A stretch of 61,172 nt of DNA from positions 1-61,172 of the forward strand of contig JAGQSC010000013.1 in NCBI GenBank assembly GCA_020439745.1, written 5' to 3'. A program made the translations under genes and the position numbers. This document shows positions 53,473-61,172 of the stretch, piece after piece (the stretch's first letter is position 1; each line of letters starts with the position of its first letter). The stretch is from Acidobacteriota bacterium (GTDB lineage Bacteria; Acidobacteriota; Holophagae; Acanthopleuribacterales; Acanthopleuribacteraceae). The notes under the pieces were generated by a model that saw only the letters and a program-made list of their open reading frames with translations, was not told the origin of the DNA and ran no database searches.

Positions 53473-54786
53473 GTGCACACCTATGCCTTTCACACGATGG
53501 GCTGCAAGCTGAATTTTTATGATTCAGAGGTGATGTCTTCTGGGCTTGAAGCGGAGGGATTCGTACGCACCGATGATCCGACCCAATCAGACCTCGTGAT
53601 TATCAATACCTGCACCGTGACCAACAACAGCGATGCTGAATCACGTAATTTGATACGCAAGTACCGCCGCAAGAATCCAAGAAGTTTTATCGTGGTGACC
53701 GGCTGTTATGCCCAGGCTGAAACAGATGCCATATCGGCCATGGACGAAGTAGATTTGGTGACCACCAACGTGGACAAATACGATGTGATGCCCATTGTCC
53801 GCGCTTTCCAAGGGGCCTCAATGATGACCACTGAGTCTCACGACATTATGGAGAAGAGACCGGCTGAATTCCGAATTTTGGAAAAGTTCGAGGCGAAAAC
53901 CCGCGCGTTCATCAAAATTCAGGACGGCTGCAATTTGCGCTGTGCCTACTGCATCATTCCATTTGTGCGTGGCAACAATCGCTCGATCCACATTGCCGAT
54001 GTCATCCACCAAATTGAGGTGCTCCAACAGCAGGGTATTGAAGAGGTCGTATTAACCGGTATTCATATTGGGACCTGGGGCCGTGATTTCCGTCCTCGAC
54101 TTCACCTACAGAATCTTTTGGAAGCCATTGAAGCTCGCGGATTGGATCTGTGGATTCGCATCTCGTCACTGGACTCTCCCGAGATACCAGATTCGATGAT
54201 TGATTTGATGGCTTCAAGCCAGACCATTGTGCCTCATCTCCACGTACCACTACAGTCTGGTGACAATCGCACGTTGAGGAGAATGAGACGTATCTACACT
54301 CGCGAGCAGTATCGCGACCGAGTCGAACGATTGCGAGAACGCTTGCCACACATGTGCCTAGGTGCCGATGTAATTGTCGGGTTTCCGGGAGAAACCGACG
54401 ACGAATTCGAATCCACGTATGCATTTCTCCAAGACATTCCTCTGGATTATCTGCATGTGTTCCCCTATTCAAATCGCAATGGCACCGCTGCCTCAAAATT
54501 CGAACATCAGGTCAACGGACGCGTGATTAAGAACCGAGCTCGTTTACTTAGAGACTTTTCCGACGAACGTCGTCACCAACACACAAAACGGCATCACGGC
54601 ACAGAGCGGATGGGAATCGTCATTCCCAAGTCCCAAAACGGTTATCAGCGGTCCGTACTTACGGACAACTATATCGAACTCGGGATTGACATACAGGCCT
54701 CCTTTGAAGGTCAGAGAATACCTGTATGGATCAACGCTCATGAGCAATTTGCCGTTCCCCAGTTGGACCCGGTAGCCGGCCGATAG
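53473..54786 (+). CDS. mtaB: tRNA methylthiotransferase, MtaB-type radical SAM enzyme
   Basis: The 437-residue protein has an N-terminal methylthiotransferase domain with MGCKLN, NTCTVT and VTGCYAQ giving the three Cys of the auxiliary cluster, a radical SAM domain with CNLRCAYC, and a C-terminal TRAM-like region. The GCKLNFYDSE and TVTNNSDAESRN forms favour MtaB (YqeV), which adds a methylthio group to t6A37 of tRNAs reading ANN codons, over MiaB. I placed the start at GTG after GGGAGG (four bases), because the ATG six codons upstream has no ribosome site. The histidine kinase gene follows 13 bases after its stop. Confidence 0.9.
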   Translation: MHTYAFHTMGCKLNFYDSEVMSSGLEAEGFVRTDDPTQSDLVIINTCTVTNNSDAESRNLIRKYRRKNPRSFIVVTGCYAQAETDAISAMDEVDLVTTNVDKYDVMPIVRAFQGASMMTTESHDIMEKRPAEFRILEKFEAKTRAFIKIQDGCNLRCAYCIIPFVRGNNRSIHIADVIHQIEVLQQQGIEEVVLTGIHIGTWGRDFRPRLHLQNLLEAIEARGLDLWIRISSLDSPEIPDSMIDLMASSQTIVPHLHVPLQSGDNRTLRRMRRIYTREQYRDRVERLRERLPHMCLGADVIVGFPGETDDEFESTYAFLQDIPLDYLHVFPYSNRNGTAASKFEHQVNGRVIKNRARLLRDFSDERRHQHTKRHHGTERMGIVIPKSQNGYQRSVLTDNYIELGIDIQASFEGQRIPVWINAHEQFAVPQLDPVAGR

Positions 54787-54799
54787 GAGACGTGGTTTT

Positions 54800-56893
54800 T
54801 TGAGTCGGCGCTGGCAGACTTTTCTCTTCACCCTTCTGTTGGCGATCACCGTCGCGCTTGTTTATCAAGTGGTGGCCGTCGCCAAAGCAACGGTGGCAGT
54901 GAGTCTGATCCTTAACTTGCTGACCCTGCTCAATCTTTTGTTGATCCTTGTTTTGTTTGTGGTTTTGTCGCGTAACTTGGTTCGACTTTACTTAGAACGC
55001 AAACACCAGAAGTCAGGAATACGACTTAAGAGCAAGTTGGTCCTAGCATTGATGCCACTGACGCTGTTCCCAGCCGTTTTGATGTTCATACTGGCTTCAA
55101 GACTGCCCGAGAAATTCTTGAGCGGACTTTCCATTGATGCAAATATCGCCACGCTGATTGAGAATTCAGAGCAACTCAGTAGATCCTACATGGAAGATGT
55201 CGCTCAGTTTCATCGAGCCTTAACGCCTCAACTGGACCGGCTTTGGCCAGATGAAAGCGGGATTCAAGCGATGCTCAACGTGCATCGCGTTTTAGGTGTC
55301 CAGATATCCACTCAAAACCAATCCGTTTGGGTTTGGTCGACCAATGCCGACGAACGCATCCGAAGGCGTGTCAATGATCTTCCCTCCTTGCCGAATAGAG
55401 AATTGACATTGGACGTGTTTGACGATGGATTGGCCTTTTGGCGCATTCCCGATTCTGGGGATCAAACCGCGTTGACTTACCTATACGTGAAAGACACGGG
55501 TTATACCGAACGGCTCAGTTTCGTCACAGAGAGTTACGCCGCCTTGGATTTACTGCGTGCCAAGCGGCAATCGATTTCAGGTCTCTACCAATCCACTTTG
55601 TTGATCCTCACGCTTTCGATTATTTTTGGCGGCATCTGGTTGGGTCTGCGATTCGCACGAACGTTTTTAGGCGCCATTGGGAGTTTGGCCATGGCGGCAG
55701 AGGATGTGCGACAGGGAAATCTGGAAACGACCATCGATCTTCAAACTGGAGACGAGATTGATCAGGTGGTTGCGGCATTCAACTCAATGACCCAAACACT
55801 CAAAACGAATCAGGCGGAACTCAATTCCAGGGCTGATGCACTCAAGCAAGTGAACGAGCAGTTACAGGCACAAATTGACTACACCGAGACCCTGGTTCGA
55901 GAAGTGAGTACAGGTATTCTTTCTTTGGATGCTGCACACCTCGTTAAAACGATAAACCCAGCCGCGGCGGCTTTGCTGCAGGTAGATGCCGAAAAGAGTG
56001 TCAATGGATCCGTGCATGAATTGCTCCGTCTCAAGGGTCATGAGGCCTTGAAGCAACAATGGCAAACGTACTTACAACGCGGACTTCAACCCACTTCCGC
56101 CCAAATCGAATTAGGCGATGATGCCGAGTCACGCATGAGCATCCATGTCACCATGGTCCCGCTAAAAGACGGCGATACGGGACAAGGGCACATCATCGTG
56201 CTAGAAGATTTGACCACCTTGGTGAACGCTCAAAAATTGGCCGCCTGGCGTGAAGTGGCTCGTCGAGTGGCCCACGAAATCAAGAACCCATTGACGCCGA
56301 TCCAGTTGAGCGCGCAACGAATAGCCCGCAAAGCGTCTCAGGGTGCAGATGACTTGGGTGAGGCCGTCCATTCGGCCCATGAAACCATCATGGCGGAAAT
56401 CGCAATCCTCAAGAACCTAGTCAATGATTTTTCGACCTATGCCCGCCTACCCGCACCCACCAAAGAACGTTTTGATTTGAAGGCACTGATGATCAACGTG
56501 CGGGAAACCTATGAAAGTGTTTACCCACAATTGAATATTGAGACGGTATTGCCCGACGTGCCGTGCCAGTATTTCGGTGACTCGGGCCAAATCCGTCAGG
56601 TCTTCACGAATCTGATCCACAATGCCGCACAAGTGACGCCAAGTGGGGGCTCATTAATTCTGAGCCTGGAAGCCCAAGCGAATTCGTTTGTGGTGGCAGT
56701 CACTGATAGCGGACCCGGCATTCCACCGGGAGATCGTGAAAAGATATTCATTCCTTACTACTCCAAATCTGCCAAGGGCACAGGCTTGGGTCTGGCGATT
56801 GTCAAAAGAATTGTCGAAGACCACGGGGGGACTATTGATGTGGTGGACAGTGACGTTGGCGCTCGATTTGTCGTTGCATTGCCCAACCTGTAA
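54800..56893 (+). CDS. NtrY-like membrane sensor histidine kinase
   Basis: The 697-residue protein has two N-terminal membrane helices (11-58), a third near 83-100, an extracytoplasmic sensor region (about 100-260), another helix (262-285), a HAMP domain (286-340), a PAS domain (about 360-470), and the kinase core with phosphoryl-accepting His492 in AHEIKNPLTPIQLSAQRI and a HATPase part with DSGPGIPPGDREKIF and GTGLGLAIVKRI. The order matches NtrY. The usual NtrX response regulator is not next to it: downstream lies a convergent gene. The start may be TTG with a distant GGAG, and is unsure. Confidence 0.9.
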   Translation: MSRRWQTFLFTLLLAITVALVYQVVAVAKATVAVSLILNLLTLLNLLLILVLFVVLSRNLVRLYLERKHQKSGIRLKSKLVLALMPLTLFPAVLMFILASRLPEKFLSGLSIDANIATLIENSEQLSRSYMEDVAQFHRALTPQLDRLWPDESGIQAMLNVHRVLGVQISTQNQSVWVWSTNADERIRRRVNDLPSLPNRELTLDVFDDGLAFWRIPDSGDQTALTYLYVKDTGYTERLSFVTESYAALDLLRAKRQSISGLYQSTLLILTLSIIFGGIWLGLRFARTFLGAIGSLAMAAEDVRQGNLETTIDLQTGDEIDQVVAAFNSMTQTLKTNQAELNSRADALKQVNEQLQAQIDYTETLVREVSTGILSLDAAHLVKTINPAAAALLQVDAEKSVNGSVHELLRLKGHEALKQQWQTYLQRGLQPTSAQIELGDDAESRMSIHVTMVPLKDGDTGQGHIIVLEDLTTLVNAQKLAAWREVARRVAHEIKNPLTPIQLSAQRIARKASQGADDLGEAVHSAHETIMAEIAILKNLVNDFSTYARLPAPTKERFDLKALMINVRETYESVYPQLNIETVLPDVPCQYFGDSGQIRQVFTNLIHNAAQVTPSGGSLILSLEAQANSFVVAVTDSGPGIPPGDREKIFIPYYSKSAKGTGLGLAIVKRIVEDHGGTIDVVDSDVGARFVVALPNL

Positions 56894-56899
56894 GGTTAC

Positions 56900-58510
56900 C
56901 TACAAATACGCAATGACGAGCCGCTGATTGGTTGACGGGGATAAGATGGTCTTTGTGGTTCCGTCGGTCCAATGGACTGTGACCGACGTGATCGTGTCGC
57001 CTGCCAATCCAAAGTTCAAGATCTTCTCATCGCATGAGCCAATGTTACAGCCCGCCGAAAGCTGTTTTGTCAGGAGGGCACCGCTGGACGTCTGGACCAC
57101 CACACGACAACCGATCGCATCTCGATTGACCGAGCCGCCCCCAACGAGTTGAACCTGCAACCACTGGTTGACTGATTCAAGGGCTCCCGTGTTCTTCAAC
57201 ACTTTGACAGGGCTGAAATGCTGGTTGAGCAAGATATCCTGCCAACCATCTTTGTCGTAATCTGCAAGAGCAAAACCAAAGCTTTTGGCGCCGAATTGGA
57301 CACCTGAATTTAGCGAGACATCGGCAAACGTTCCATCCCCCAAATTGTGGTACAGCCTGCTGTCGATAATTGGATTCTCATCATAGGTTGCCAGCATCAG
57401 ATCTAAATGCCGATCGTTGTCATAGTCAAAAAAGGATGCGCCCCACCCAAACGCATCGAAAAGCAGTCCTGAAGGGATGGTTTCTTCGGAAAAAAGGCTG
57501 GATCCCTGTTCCACCTGATTTTGCAAAAAGACCTGCGGCCCTCGATTGGAAAAATAGAGGTCCTGATCGCCATCATTGTCGTAGTCGCCAACGGCCAGTC
57601 CCATAGCGCACACTGCCACGTCGGCATTCCAGCTCGCAGCAACTTCAGTAAACACCCATCCACCGAGGCCATCTGAGCCGTCGTTGCGCCACAACGCGTT
57701 GGGTTCTGGGCAATCGGTTAACAGGTAGATATCCTGGTCTCCATCCTTATCTACGTCGACAAACCCCGCAATGAACCCCAGGTATCCGGTTTCAAACGTC
57801 AACAAGGACGTCACATTCGTAAATGTACCATCTTGGTTGTTGTGAAATAATGCGTCCGGGTACGCGGCAGGGTTACCTAATGTGCGTTCCCAATTGGCAA
57901 CATAGAGATCCAAATAGCCGTCTCCATCGTAATCGCCCCACGTAGCAGATTCGCCCACGCCAGGATCATCGACTCCTGATAGAACTGAGACGTCGGTAAA
58001 CGACAGACCTGCATTGTTATGGAACAGCGTATTCGCACCCTTGTTCACCACATAAAGGTCCTGCCATCCATCGTTATCGTAATCCACAAAAACGGCGCCG
58101 CCACTTTGAATGGCAGCCAGAGCCACTTGCCCTTGGATCGGTGACATCAAAAACGTCCCATCGCCCTGGTTATGATACAAACCATTAGGTCCAGAAGCGT
58201 TGGTTACGTAAAAATCGACCCAACCATCGCCGTCATAGTCGCCCCAAGTTTGTCCTGTGATCCAGTATTGAACCGGTGAGATGGGCGTGTATTGAGCGTT
58301 AATACCCGCACATTCTGTGGCATCAAAAAAGGTTTGTGTGGACCCAAGACCACCTAATACATAGTCGCGGACATCAATCGAGCCATCATTGTTGACGTCA
58401 ACTGACGATTGATAAAAGGCGGCATTCTGCCAGTAACCGCATGAAAACGGAAAGCGGGGCAAGCAGTTGGGAATCCACATTCCCAACTGCATGAAGCCGC
58501 AAATGAGCAC
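56900..58510 (-). CDS. VCBS/FG-GAP repeat protein with UnbV/ASPIC C-terminal domain
   Basis: The 536-residue frame contains an EF-hand/dockerin-like repeat near the start (VDVNNDGSIDVRDYV), about eight FG-GAP/VCBS blades with DxDxDGxxD calcium loops (DYDGDGWVDFYV, DYDNDGWQDLYVV, DVDKDGDQDIYLL) and a C-terminal ASPIC/UnbV domain (LNFGLAGDTITSVTVHWTDG). Such proteins are secreted and calcium-binding. The N-terminus is odd: no clear signal peptide, a GTG start without a Shine-Dalgarno, and a perfect 12-bp-arm hairpin within codons 7-16. The true start may be elsewhere or the 5' end may be altered. It follows the IPTL-CTERM gene by 15 bases. Confidence 0.78.
   Translation of the reverse strand: MLICGFMQLGMWIPNCLPRFPFSCGYWQNAAFYQSSVDVNNDGSIDVRDYVLGGLGSTQTFFDATECAGINAQYTPISPVQYWITGQTWGDYDGDGWVDFYVTNASGPNGLYHNQGDGTFLMSPIQGQVALAAIQSGGAVFVDYDNDGWQDLYVVNKGANTLFHNNAGLSFTDVSVLSGVDDPGVGESATWGDYDGDGYLDLYVANWERTLGNPAAYPDALFHNNQDGTFTNVTSLLTFETGYLGFIAGFVDVDKDGDQDIYLLTDCPEPNALWRNDGSDGLGGWVFTEVAASWNADVAVCAMGLAVGDYDNDGDQDLYFSNRGPQVFLQNQVEQGSSLFSEETIPSGLLFDAFGWGASFFDYDNDRHLDLMLATYDENPIIDSRLYHNLGDGTFADVSLNSGVQFGAKSFGFALADYDKDGWQDILLNQHFSPVKVLKNTGALESVNQWLQVQLVGGGSVNRDAIGCRVVVQTSSGALLTKQLSAGCNIGSCDEKILNFGLAGDTITSVTVHWTDGTTKTILSPSTNQRLVIAYL
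58463..58490. repeat. Perfect 12-bp-arm inverted repeat with 4-base loop
   Basis: GCAGTTGGGAAT (58463-58474) and ATTCCCAACTGC (58479-58490) are exact reverse complements around CCAC. It sits inside the first codons of the VCBS gene and 35 bases after the stop of the IPTL-CTERM gene. On the minus strand a pyrimidine-rich stretch with short T-runs follows, so it could act as a terminator or attenuator. Confidence 0.7.
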
Positions 58511-58525
58511 GAATGTGTGCCGAAA

Positions 58526-59215
58526 CTAGGCTGCTTTGCGACGGATGACAAACATTGCCAATCCGCCAACCAGGCCGATAAAGGCGATCAAACCCCAGGT
58601 ACCCAGCGTGGGCACTGAAGCATCAACCCGTATGGTCAAGTCAGTAGCGGTGATTGGCGTGTTTTGCCCCAGACATGCGTCAAACGTACAAGGCGACGTG
58701 GCCGAACAAATGACCGATTCGGTGCCCATTTGCCAATAGTCGCCTTCGATCGTGAACGCTATTGGTAATGAGCCAGCTCCCGCAGCAGTTCCAGTAATGG
58801 TAAACAGTGCTTGGTTCGTGGCCCCACTTTCCAAGAATCCAAGTCCCCCACAAGGGTAACCTGAATCAGTCCAGCGTGCGACGTTGGTACCAACACCTGT
58901 CATAGCAGGTGTCTCATTCAAGGAACCGGCAATCACATCCGCTACTGAGAGTGAGTCGATCACGAAACCCGCGGGTAGGTACACGGTAAGTTGATCCCAC
59001 CATTCAACATTGGGACTCACACATGTGCCAAGGAGTTCCAAGGTGAAGTTGGGTCCGGCCTGACTATAGGACTGGACCATTAATGTAGAGCCAGTAATGG
59101 AGCGGGTGCCTGTAGGAATAGGTAGCCCGTGGTCGATGAGCCACTGCTCTTTTGGACTCTGTGCCAAAGCGAATGAAGCCAGTCCAATAAGCATCAAGGT
59201 GGTGAGTGATTTCAT
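58526..59215 (-). CDS. IPTL-CTERM sorting-domain surface protein
   Basis: The 229-residue protein has a signal peptide (MKSLTTLMLIGLASFALAQ), a beta-rich domain with several Cys (LGTCVSPNVEW, GYPCGGLGF, CSATSPCTFDACLG) and the C-terminal tripartite tail VPTLGTWGLIAFIGLVGGLAMFVIRRKAA: a short motif, a membrane helix and a basic end. This is the IPTL-CTERM signal of Gram-negative sorting systems. GGAGG six bases before ATG at 59215 supports the start. The middle resembles DUF11-like conserved repeat domains but I cannot assign it. The gene is divergent from TetR with about 200 bases between them. Confidence 0.85.
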   Translation of the reverse strand: MKSLTTLMLIGLASFALAQSPKEQWLIDHGLPIPTGTRSITGSTLMVQSYSQAGPNFTLELLGTCVSPNVEWWDQLTVYLPAGFVIDSLSVADVIAGSLNETPAMTGVGTNVARWTDSGYPCGGLGFLESGATNQALFTITGTAAGAGSLPIAFTIEGDYWQMGTESVICSATSPCTFDACLGQNTPITATDLTIRVDASVPTLGTWGLIAFIGLVGGLAMFVIRRKAA

Positions 59216-59376
59216 GTTGATCCTCCGTATTTTTTGCCAATGTAGAAAAATGTCGTGTGAAGCTCCCACGCTATTCTTGTACAAAATGCCGAGATATTCC
59301 AGCGTATTGAGCGACAAGTAGGCATCTCCCGCACTCTGATGACATGGGGCCAAATGATGAACGGTGTGGATCCCAC

Positions 59377-59405
59377 TTGACAAACACAACTCAAAAACCT
59401 ATTTT
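59377..59405 (+). promoter_or_regulatory. Promoter of the TetR-DUF1990-YndJ operon
   Basis: TTGACA (59377-59382), a 17-base spacer and TATTTT (59400-59405) form a near-consensus promoter. Transcription would begin near 59412, only about nine bases before the ATG at 59421, so the message is nearly leaderless unless the GTG at 59433 is used. Confidence 0.65.
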
Positions 59406-59419
59406 GAACATGTTCAAAA
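59402..59419. promoter_or_regulatory. 18-bp perfect palindrome, likely TetR operator
   Basis: TTTTGAACA-TGTTCAAAA is an exact palindrome that overlaps the -10 box and the transcription start and ends two bases before the ATG of the TetR-family gene. A TetR dimer bound here would block its own operon. The same site was not noticed elsewhere in the window. Confidence 0.65.
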
Positions 59420-59420
59420 C

Positions 59421-60089
59421 ATGAGGTTCCTGGTGAGGAAAGCAGATAGAACACGAGCTGCCATTCAGCAGGCCGCGTTCACCCTATTCGCGCAAAGGGG
59501 ATTGCATGGGACCACCATGCGCCAGATCGCAAAAACTGCGGGTGTTTCCCTAGGCAACGCCTATTACTATTTTCCGGGCAAGGAAGCCTTAGTCTTCGAG
59601 TTTTATGAATTAATGCATCAACAACTCCTCAAAGCCTCGCTTGACTCGGTCAACGCGAATCAAACTCTGGCCACGCGGCTGGAATCCTTCCTGATCCAAT
59701 ATTTCATGTCTATTGAAGCGTTTCACACATTGGCTAGAGAGGTACTAGCGGGCGCCATCCATCCTTCAAGCCCAATGAGTCCCTTTTCCCAAGCATCGCG
59801 AGATCTTCGGCAGAGAACCATTGACCTGTTCCATGAGTTGGGTGGAACCGATATCAAAAGTCATCCATTGCAATCGCGCCTCCCTCTCTTGCTATGGCTC
59901 ATGCACCTCGCGCTCACACTCTACTGGATTTACGACCTGTCACCTGAAAAGGCGAAAACCCATCAACTGGTGAAGTTGAGCTGCAGGCTTTCGGGACAGC
60001 TCATCAAGATCACGAGACTGCCGCTTATGTCGTCCATGATCAAGCAGATTAGGGCCATGTTCCTGGCACACGAAAAGGAGACACTGTGA
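59421..60089 (+). CDS. TetR-family transcriptional regulator
   Basis: The 222-residue protein has the TetR helix-turn-helix near residues 8-55 (RTRAAIQQAAFTLFAQRGLHGTTMRQIAKTAGVSLGNAYYYF), followed by a helical ligand domain. The start is either ATG at 59421, which is almost leaderless, or GTG at 59433, which has GAGG six bases upstream. The palindrome before it suggests autoregulation. Its stop overlaps the next gene by GTGA (60086-60089), so it controls a small operon for a DUF1990 protein and a membrane protein. The ligand is unknown; the C-terminal region (LLWLMHLALTLYWIYDLSPEKA) resembles regulators of lipid or solvent response. Confidence 0.9.
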   Translation: MRFLVRKADRTRAAIQQAAFTLFAQRGLHGTTMRQIAKTAGVSLGNAYYYFPGKEALVFEFYELMHQQLLKASLDSVNANQTLATRLESFLIQYFMSIEAFHTLAREVLAGAIHPSSPMSPFSQASRDLRQRTIDLFHELGGTDIKSHPLQSRLPLLLWLMHLALTLYWIYDLSPEKAKTHQLVKLSCRLSGQLIKITRLPLMSSMIKQIRAMFLAHEKETL

Positions 60090-60598
60090 CCCATTATCGT
60101 CATCGCGGAGCAACACTGCCTCAAAGTCCCTTGTCCATTCCCCGCCACTACCACGTCAACCACTCCAAGTGCCACATGGGCAAAGGCCGCGAAGTCTTTG
60201 ATGCGCTGTATCAGGCGATTCTTGACAAGCAAATGGTGAATCTGGATTGGGTCCAATTGGATGGACTCGTGGAAGAGGCACGAGATATGACCATGCACGC
60301 TCAGGTGTATGGCATGAGATTCAGACTCCCTTTAACGGTTGTCGCTGTATTCAACATCCAGACACCCATTCAATCGATTGCCGGATTCAGCTACGGCACT
60401 CGTAAGGGACATTTGCTTCGTGGAGAGGAACGATTCTGTGCCATATGGGACCATCAAACGGATGACGTTTGGTTTGAGATTTGTTCCTTTTCACAGCCGG
60501 CACGTCTCCTATCAAGAGTGGGTTGGCCCCTTGTGAAGCATTTGCAACGGTTGTTCTTGAAACAAAGCACACAAAAAATGCACGCGCATCTTTCATGA
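60086..60598 (+). CDS. DUF1990-family protein
   Basis: The 170-residue protein matches DUF1990 by AYQAIL-like DALYQAILDKQMVNLDWVQLDG, the GFSYGTRKGHLLRGEERFCAIWD segment and FEICSFSQPARLLSRVGWPLVKHLQRLF. Members are about 160-200 residues long and have no proven role; a lipocalin- or START-like binding fold is thought possible. It starts at GTG in the stop of tetR (GTGA) and ends with ATGA overlapping the next gene. No signal peptide is seen, so it is cytoplasmic or membrane-associated. Confidence 0.85.
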   Translation: MTHYRHRGATLPQSPLSIPRHYHVNHSKCHMGKGREVFDALYQAILDKQMVNLDWVQLDGLVEEARDMTMHAQVYGMRFRLPLTVVAVFNIQTPIQSIAGFSYGTRKGHLLRGEERFCAIWDHQTDDVWFEICSFSQPARLLSRVGWPLVKHLQRLFLKQSTQKMHAHLS

Positions 60599-61172
60599 AG
60601 ACCACCGCCTTTGGCTCCTTGATTTGGCTGGTGACCTTCGTGCCGCTTTTCATGACCGGCAATCTGTATTTTCAAGTGACCGCATTGCTGTTTTCCGCAT
60701 TTTTCATTTGGGTTCCCCTCGCTTTGCGCCTGTCTGGCGATTCAAATAAGTGGATATTTTGGGCCGGGTTCGCTCAAATAGCCACCCTTTGGATACCTGA
60801 CCCTGGATGGCGTTTGATGGTGTCCCTCCCCTACCTTGCATGCTGGATACAGACCCTTCTGCTCACATTCAACGACCTCAGACGCTTGTTGGCTTTAGGC
60901 TTTGGGATGGTTGGTGCCCTATTTTGGGGTGTGTCACAGTTACGGGTTCCCCTTTTCGGATTTTCACCCGCGATCATCCTGCTGACCGCTGTTCATTACC
61001 ATTTTGCAGGATTTGCTGTGGTGACCCTGATGCGCTTGAGCTCAGGAATATCGAACATCCTTTTTTGGGGCTATGGCCTATCTGTTGTCGCCGTCGCTCT
61101 GGGCATCACCATGGGTGCTCATTACGAACTCATACCCACCCTGATCCTGTGTGTCTTCTTAGTGCGATTTAG
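60595..61172 (+). CDS. YndJ-like polytopic membrane protein, truncated by the window edge
   Basis: An open frame begins at the ATG that overlaps the DUF1990 stop (ATGA, 60595-60598) and runs off the right edge, giving at least 192 residues. It is strongly hydrophobic, with at least six membrane segments such as LIWLVTFVPLFMTGNLYF, LLFSAFFIWVPLALRL and ILFWGYGLSVVAVALGI. LTAVHYHFAGFAVVTLM closely resembles the T-A-V-H-F-H-F-A-G-F motif of the YndJ family. A different frame here is open but is a shadow. Third gene of the TetR-led operon; transport or sensing role unknown. Confidence 0.75.
   Translation, partial: MKTTAFGSLIWLVTFVPLFMTGNLYFQVTALLFSAFFIWVPLALRLSGDSNKWIFWAGFAQIATLWIPDPGWRLMVSLPYLACWIQTLLLTFNDLRRLLALGFGMVGALFWGVSQLRVPLFGFSPAIILLTAVHYHFAGFAVVTLMRLSSGISNILFWGYGLSVVAVALGITMGAHYELIPTLILCVFLVRF

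Noticed and set aside
60807-61172. Plus-strand frame at the right edge rich in Cys and Pro
   Set aside because: A shadow of the YndJ-like frame that begins at 60595, which is coupled to the preceding gene and strongly hydrophobic.
1-61172. CRISPR arrays, IS elements or prophage
   Set aside because: No regularly spaced direct repeats with unique spacers, transposase or integrase motifs, or phage structural genes were noticed on either strand.

Overview
The window looks like a chromosomal segment of a free-living Gram-negative bacterium with roughly 50-57% G+C. Its character recalls Acidobacteriota, perhaps the Holophagae/Acanthopleuribacter side. The clues are a kinase-TPR protein next to an ECF sigma factor, a split transketolase, a two-domain (exonuclease plus polymerase) PolA, many large secreted beta-propeller proteins (LVIVP, YCF48-like, FG-GAP/VCBS), an IPTL-CTERM protein, and an outer-membrane multiheme conduit. 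This assignment is an inference; no rRNA or other marker is present. I saw no tRNA, IS element, prophage or CRISPR array.

Layout. 0.4-3.7 kb: a lipoprotein and an LVIVP-propeller protein, then a 446-bp spacer with repeat-like hairpins and a 10-bp tandem motif. 4.2-7.1 kb (-): a coupled operon of split transketolase, a secreted protein and a HELLH membrane protein. 7.3-12.2 kb (+): a TolB-propeller amidohydrolase and an Aquifex-type PolA. 12.2-14.9 kb (-): a DedA protein, and a secreted pair (a lipase-like hydrolase and a protein of unknown function) whose promoter is bracketed by two copies of the same dyad. 15.1-23.9 kb (+): class I fumarase, M61 peptidase, RsgA, M13 peptidase, parvulin, an esterase and a DUF3052 protein. 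23.9-29.5 kb (-): the most distinctive locus, a four-gene overlapping operon of lysine-2,3-aminomutase-type radical SAM enzyme, two D-Ala-D-Ala-ligase-like ATP-grasp enzymes and a GNAT / acetylpolyamine-amidohydrolase / GNAT fusion. 29.7-38 kb: a YgjP-type protease, an ECF sigma factor, a giant YCF48-like secreted protein and a divergent Ser/Thr kinase with TPRs. 38-42.9 kb (-): an MtrC-MtrA-MtrB-like operon with ten plus ten c-type hemes. 43.2-50 kb (-): a PKD/FG-GAP secreted protein and an RND efflux pair. 50.2-56.9 kb (+): a heparinase-like lyase, a thioredoxin-TPR protein, MtaB and an NtrY-like kinase. 56.9-59.2 kb (-): a VCBS/UnbV protein and an IPTL-CTERM protein. 59.4-61.2 kb (+): TetR, DUF1990 and a truncated YndJ-like membrane protein behind an 18-bp operator-like palindrome.

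How the parts work together. The aminomutase operon has the parts to make a beta-amino acid (beta-lysine by the active-site residues), ligate it into an amide or peptide and control its N-acetylation; this resembles osmolyte pathways such as N-epsilon-acetyl-beta-lysine and NAGGN but matches neither. The Mtr-like operon would carry electrons across the outer membrane. Many start codons were moved from the longest ORF to internal sites on the basis of Shine-Dalgarno sequences or ATGA/GTGA overlaps; each case is noted.
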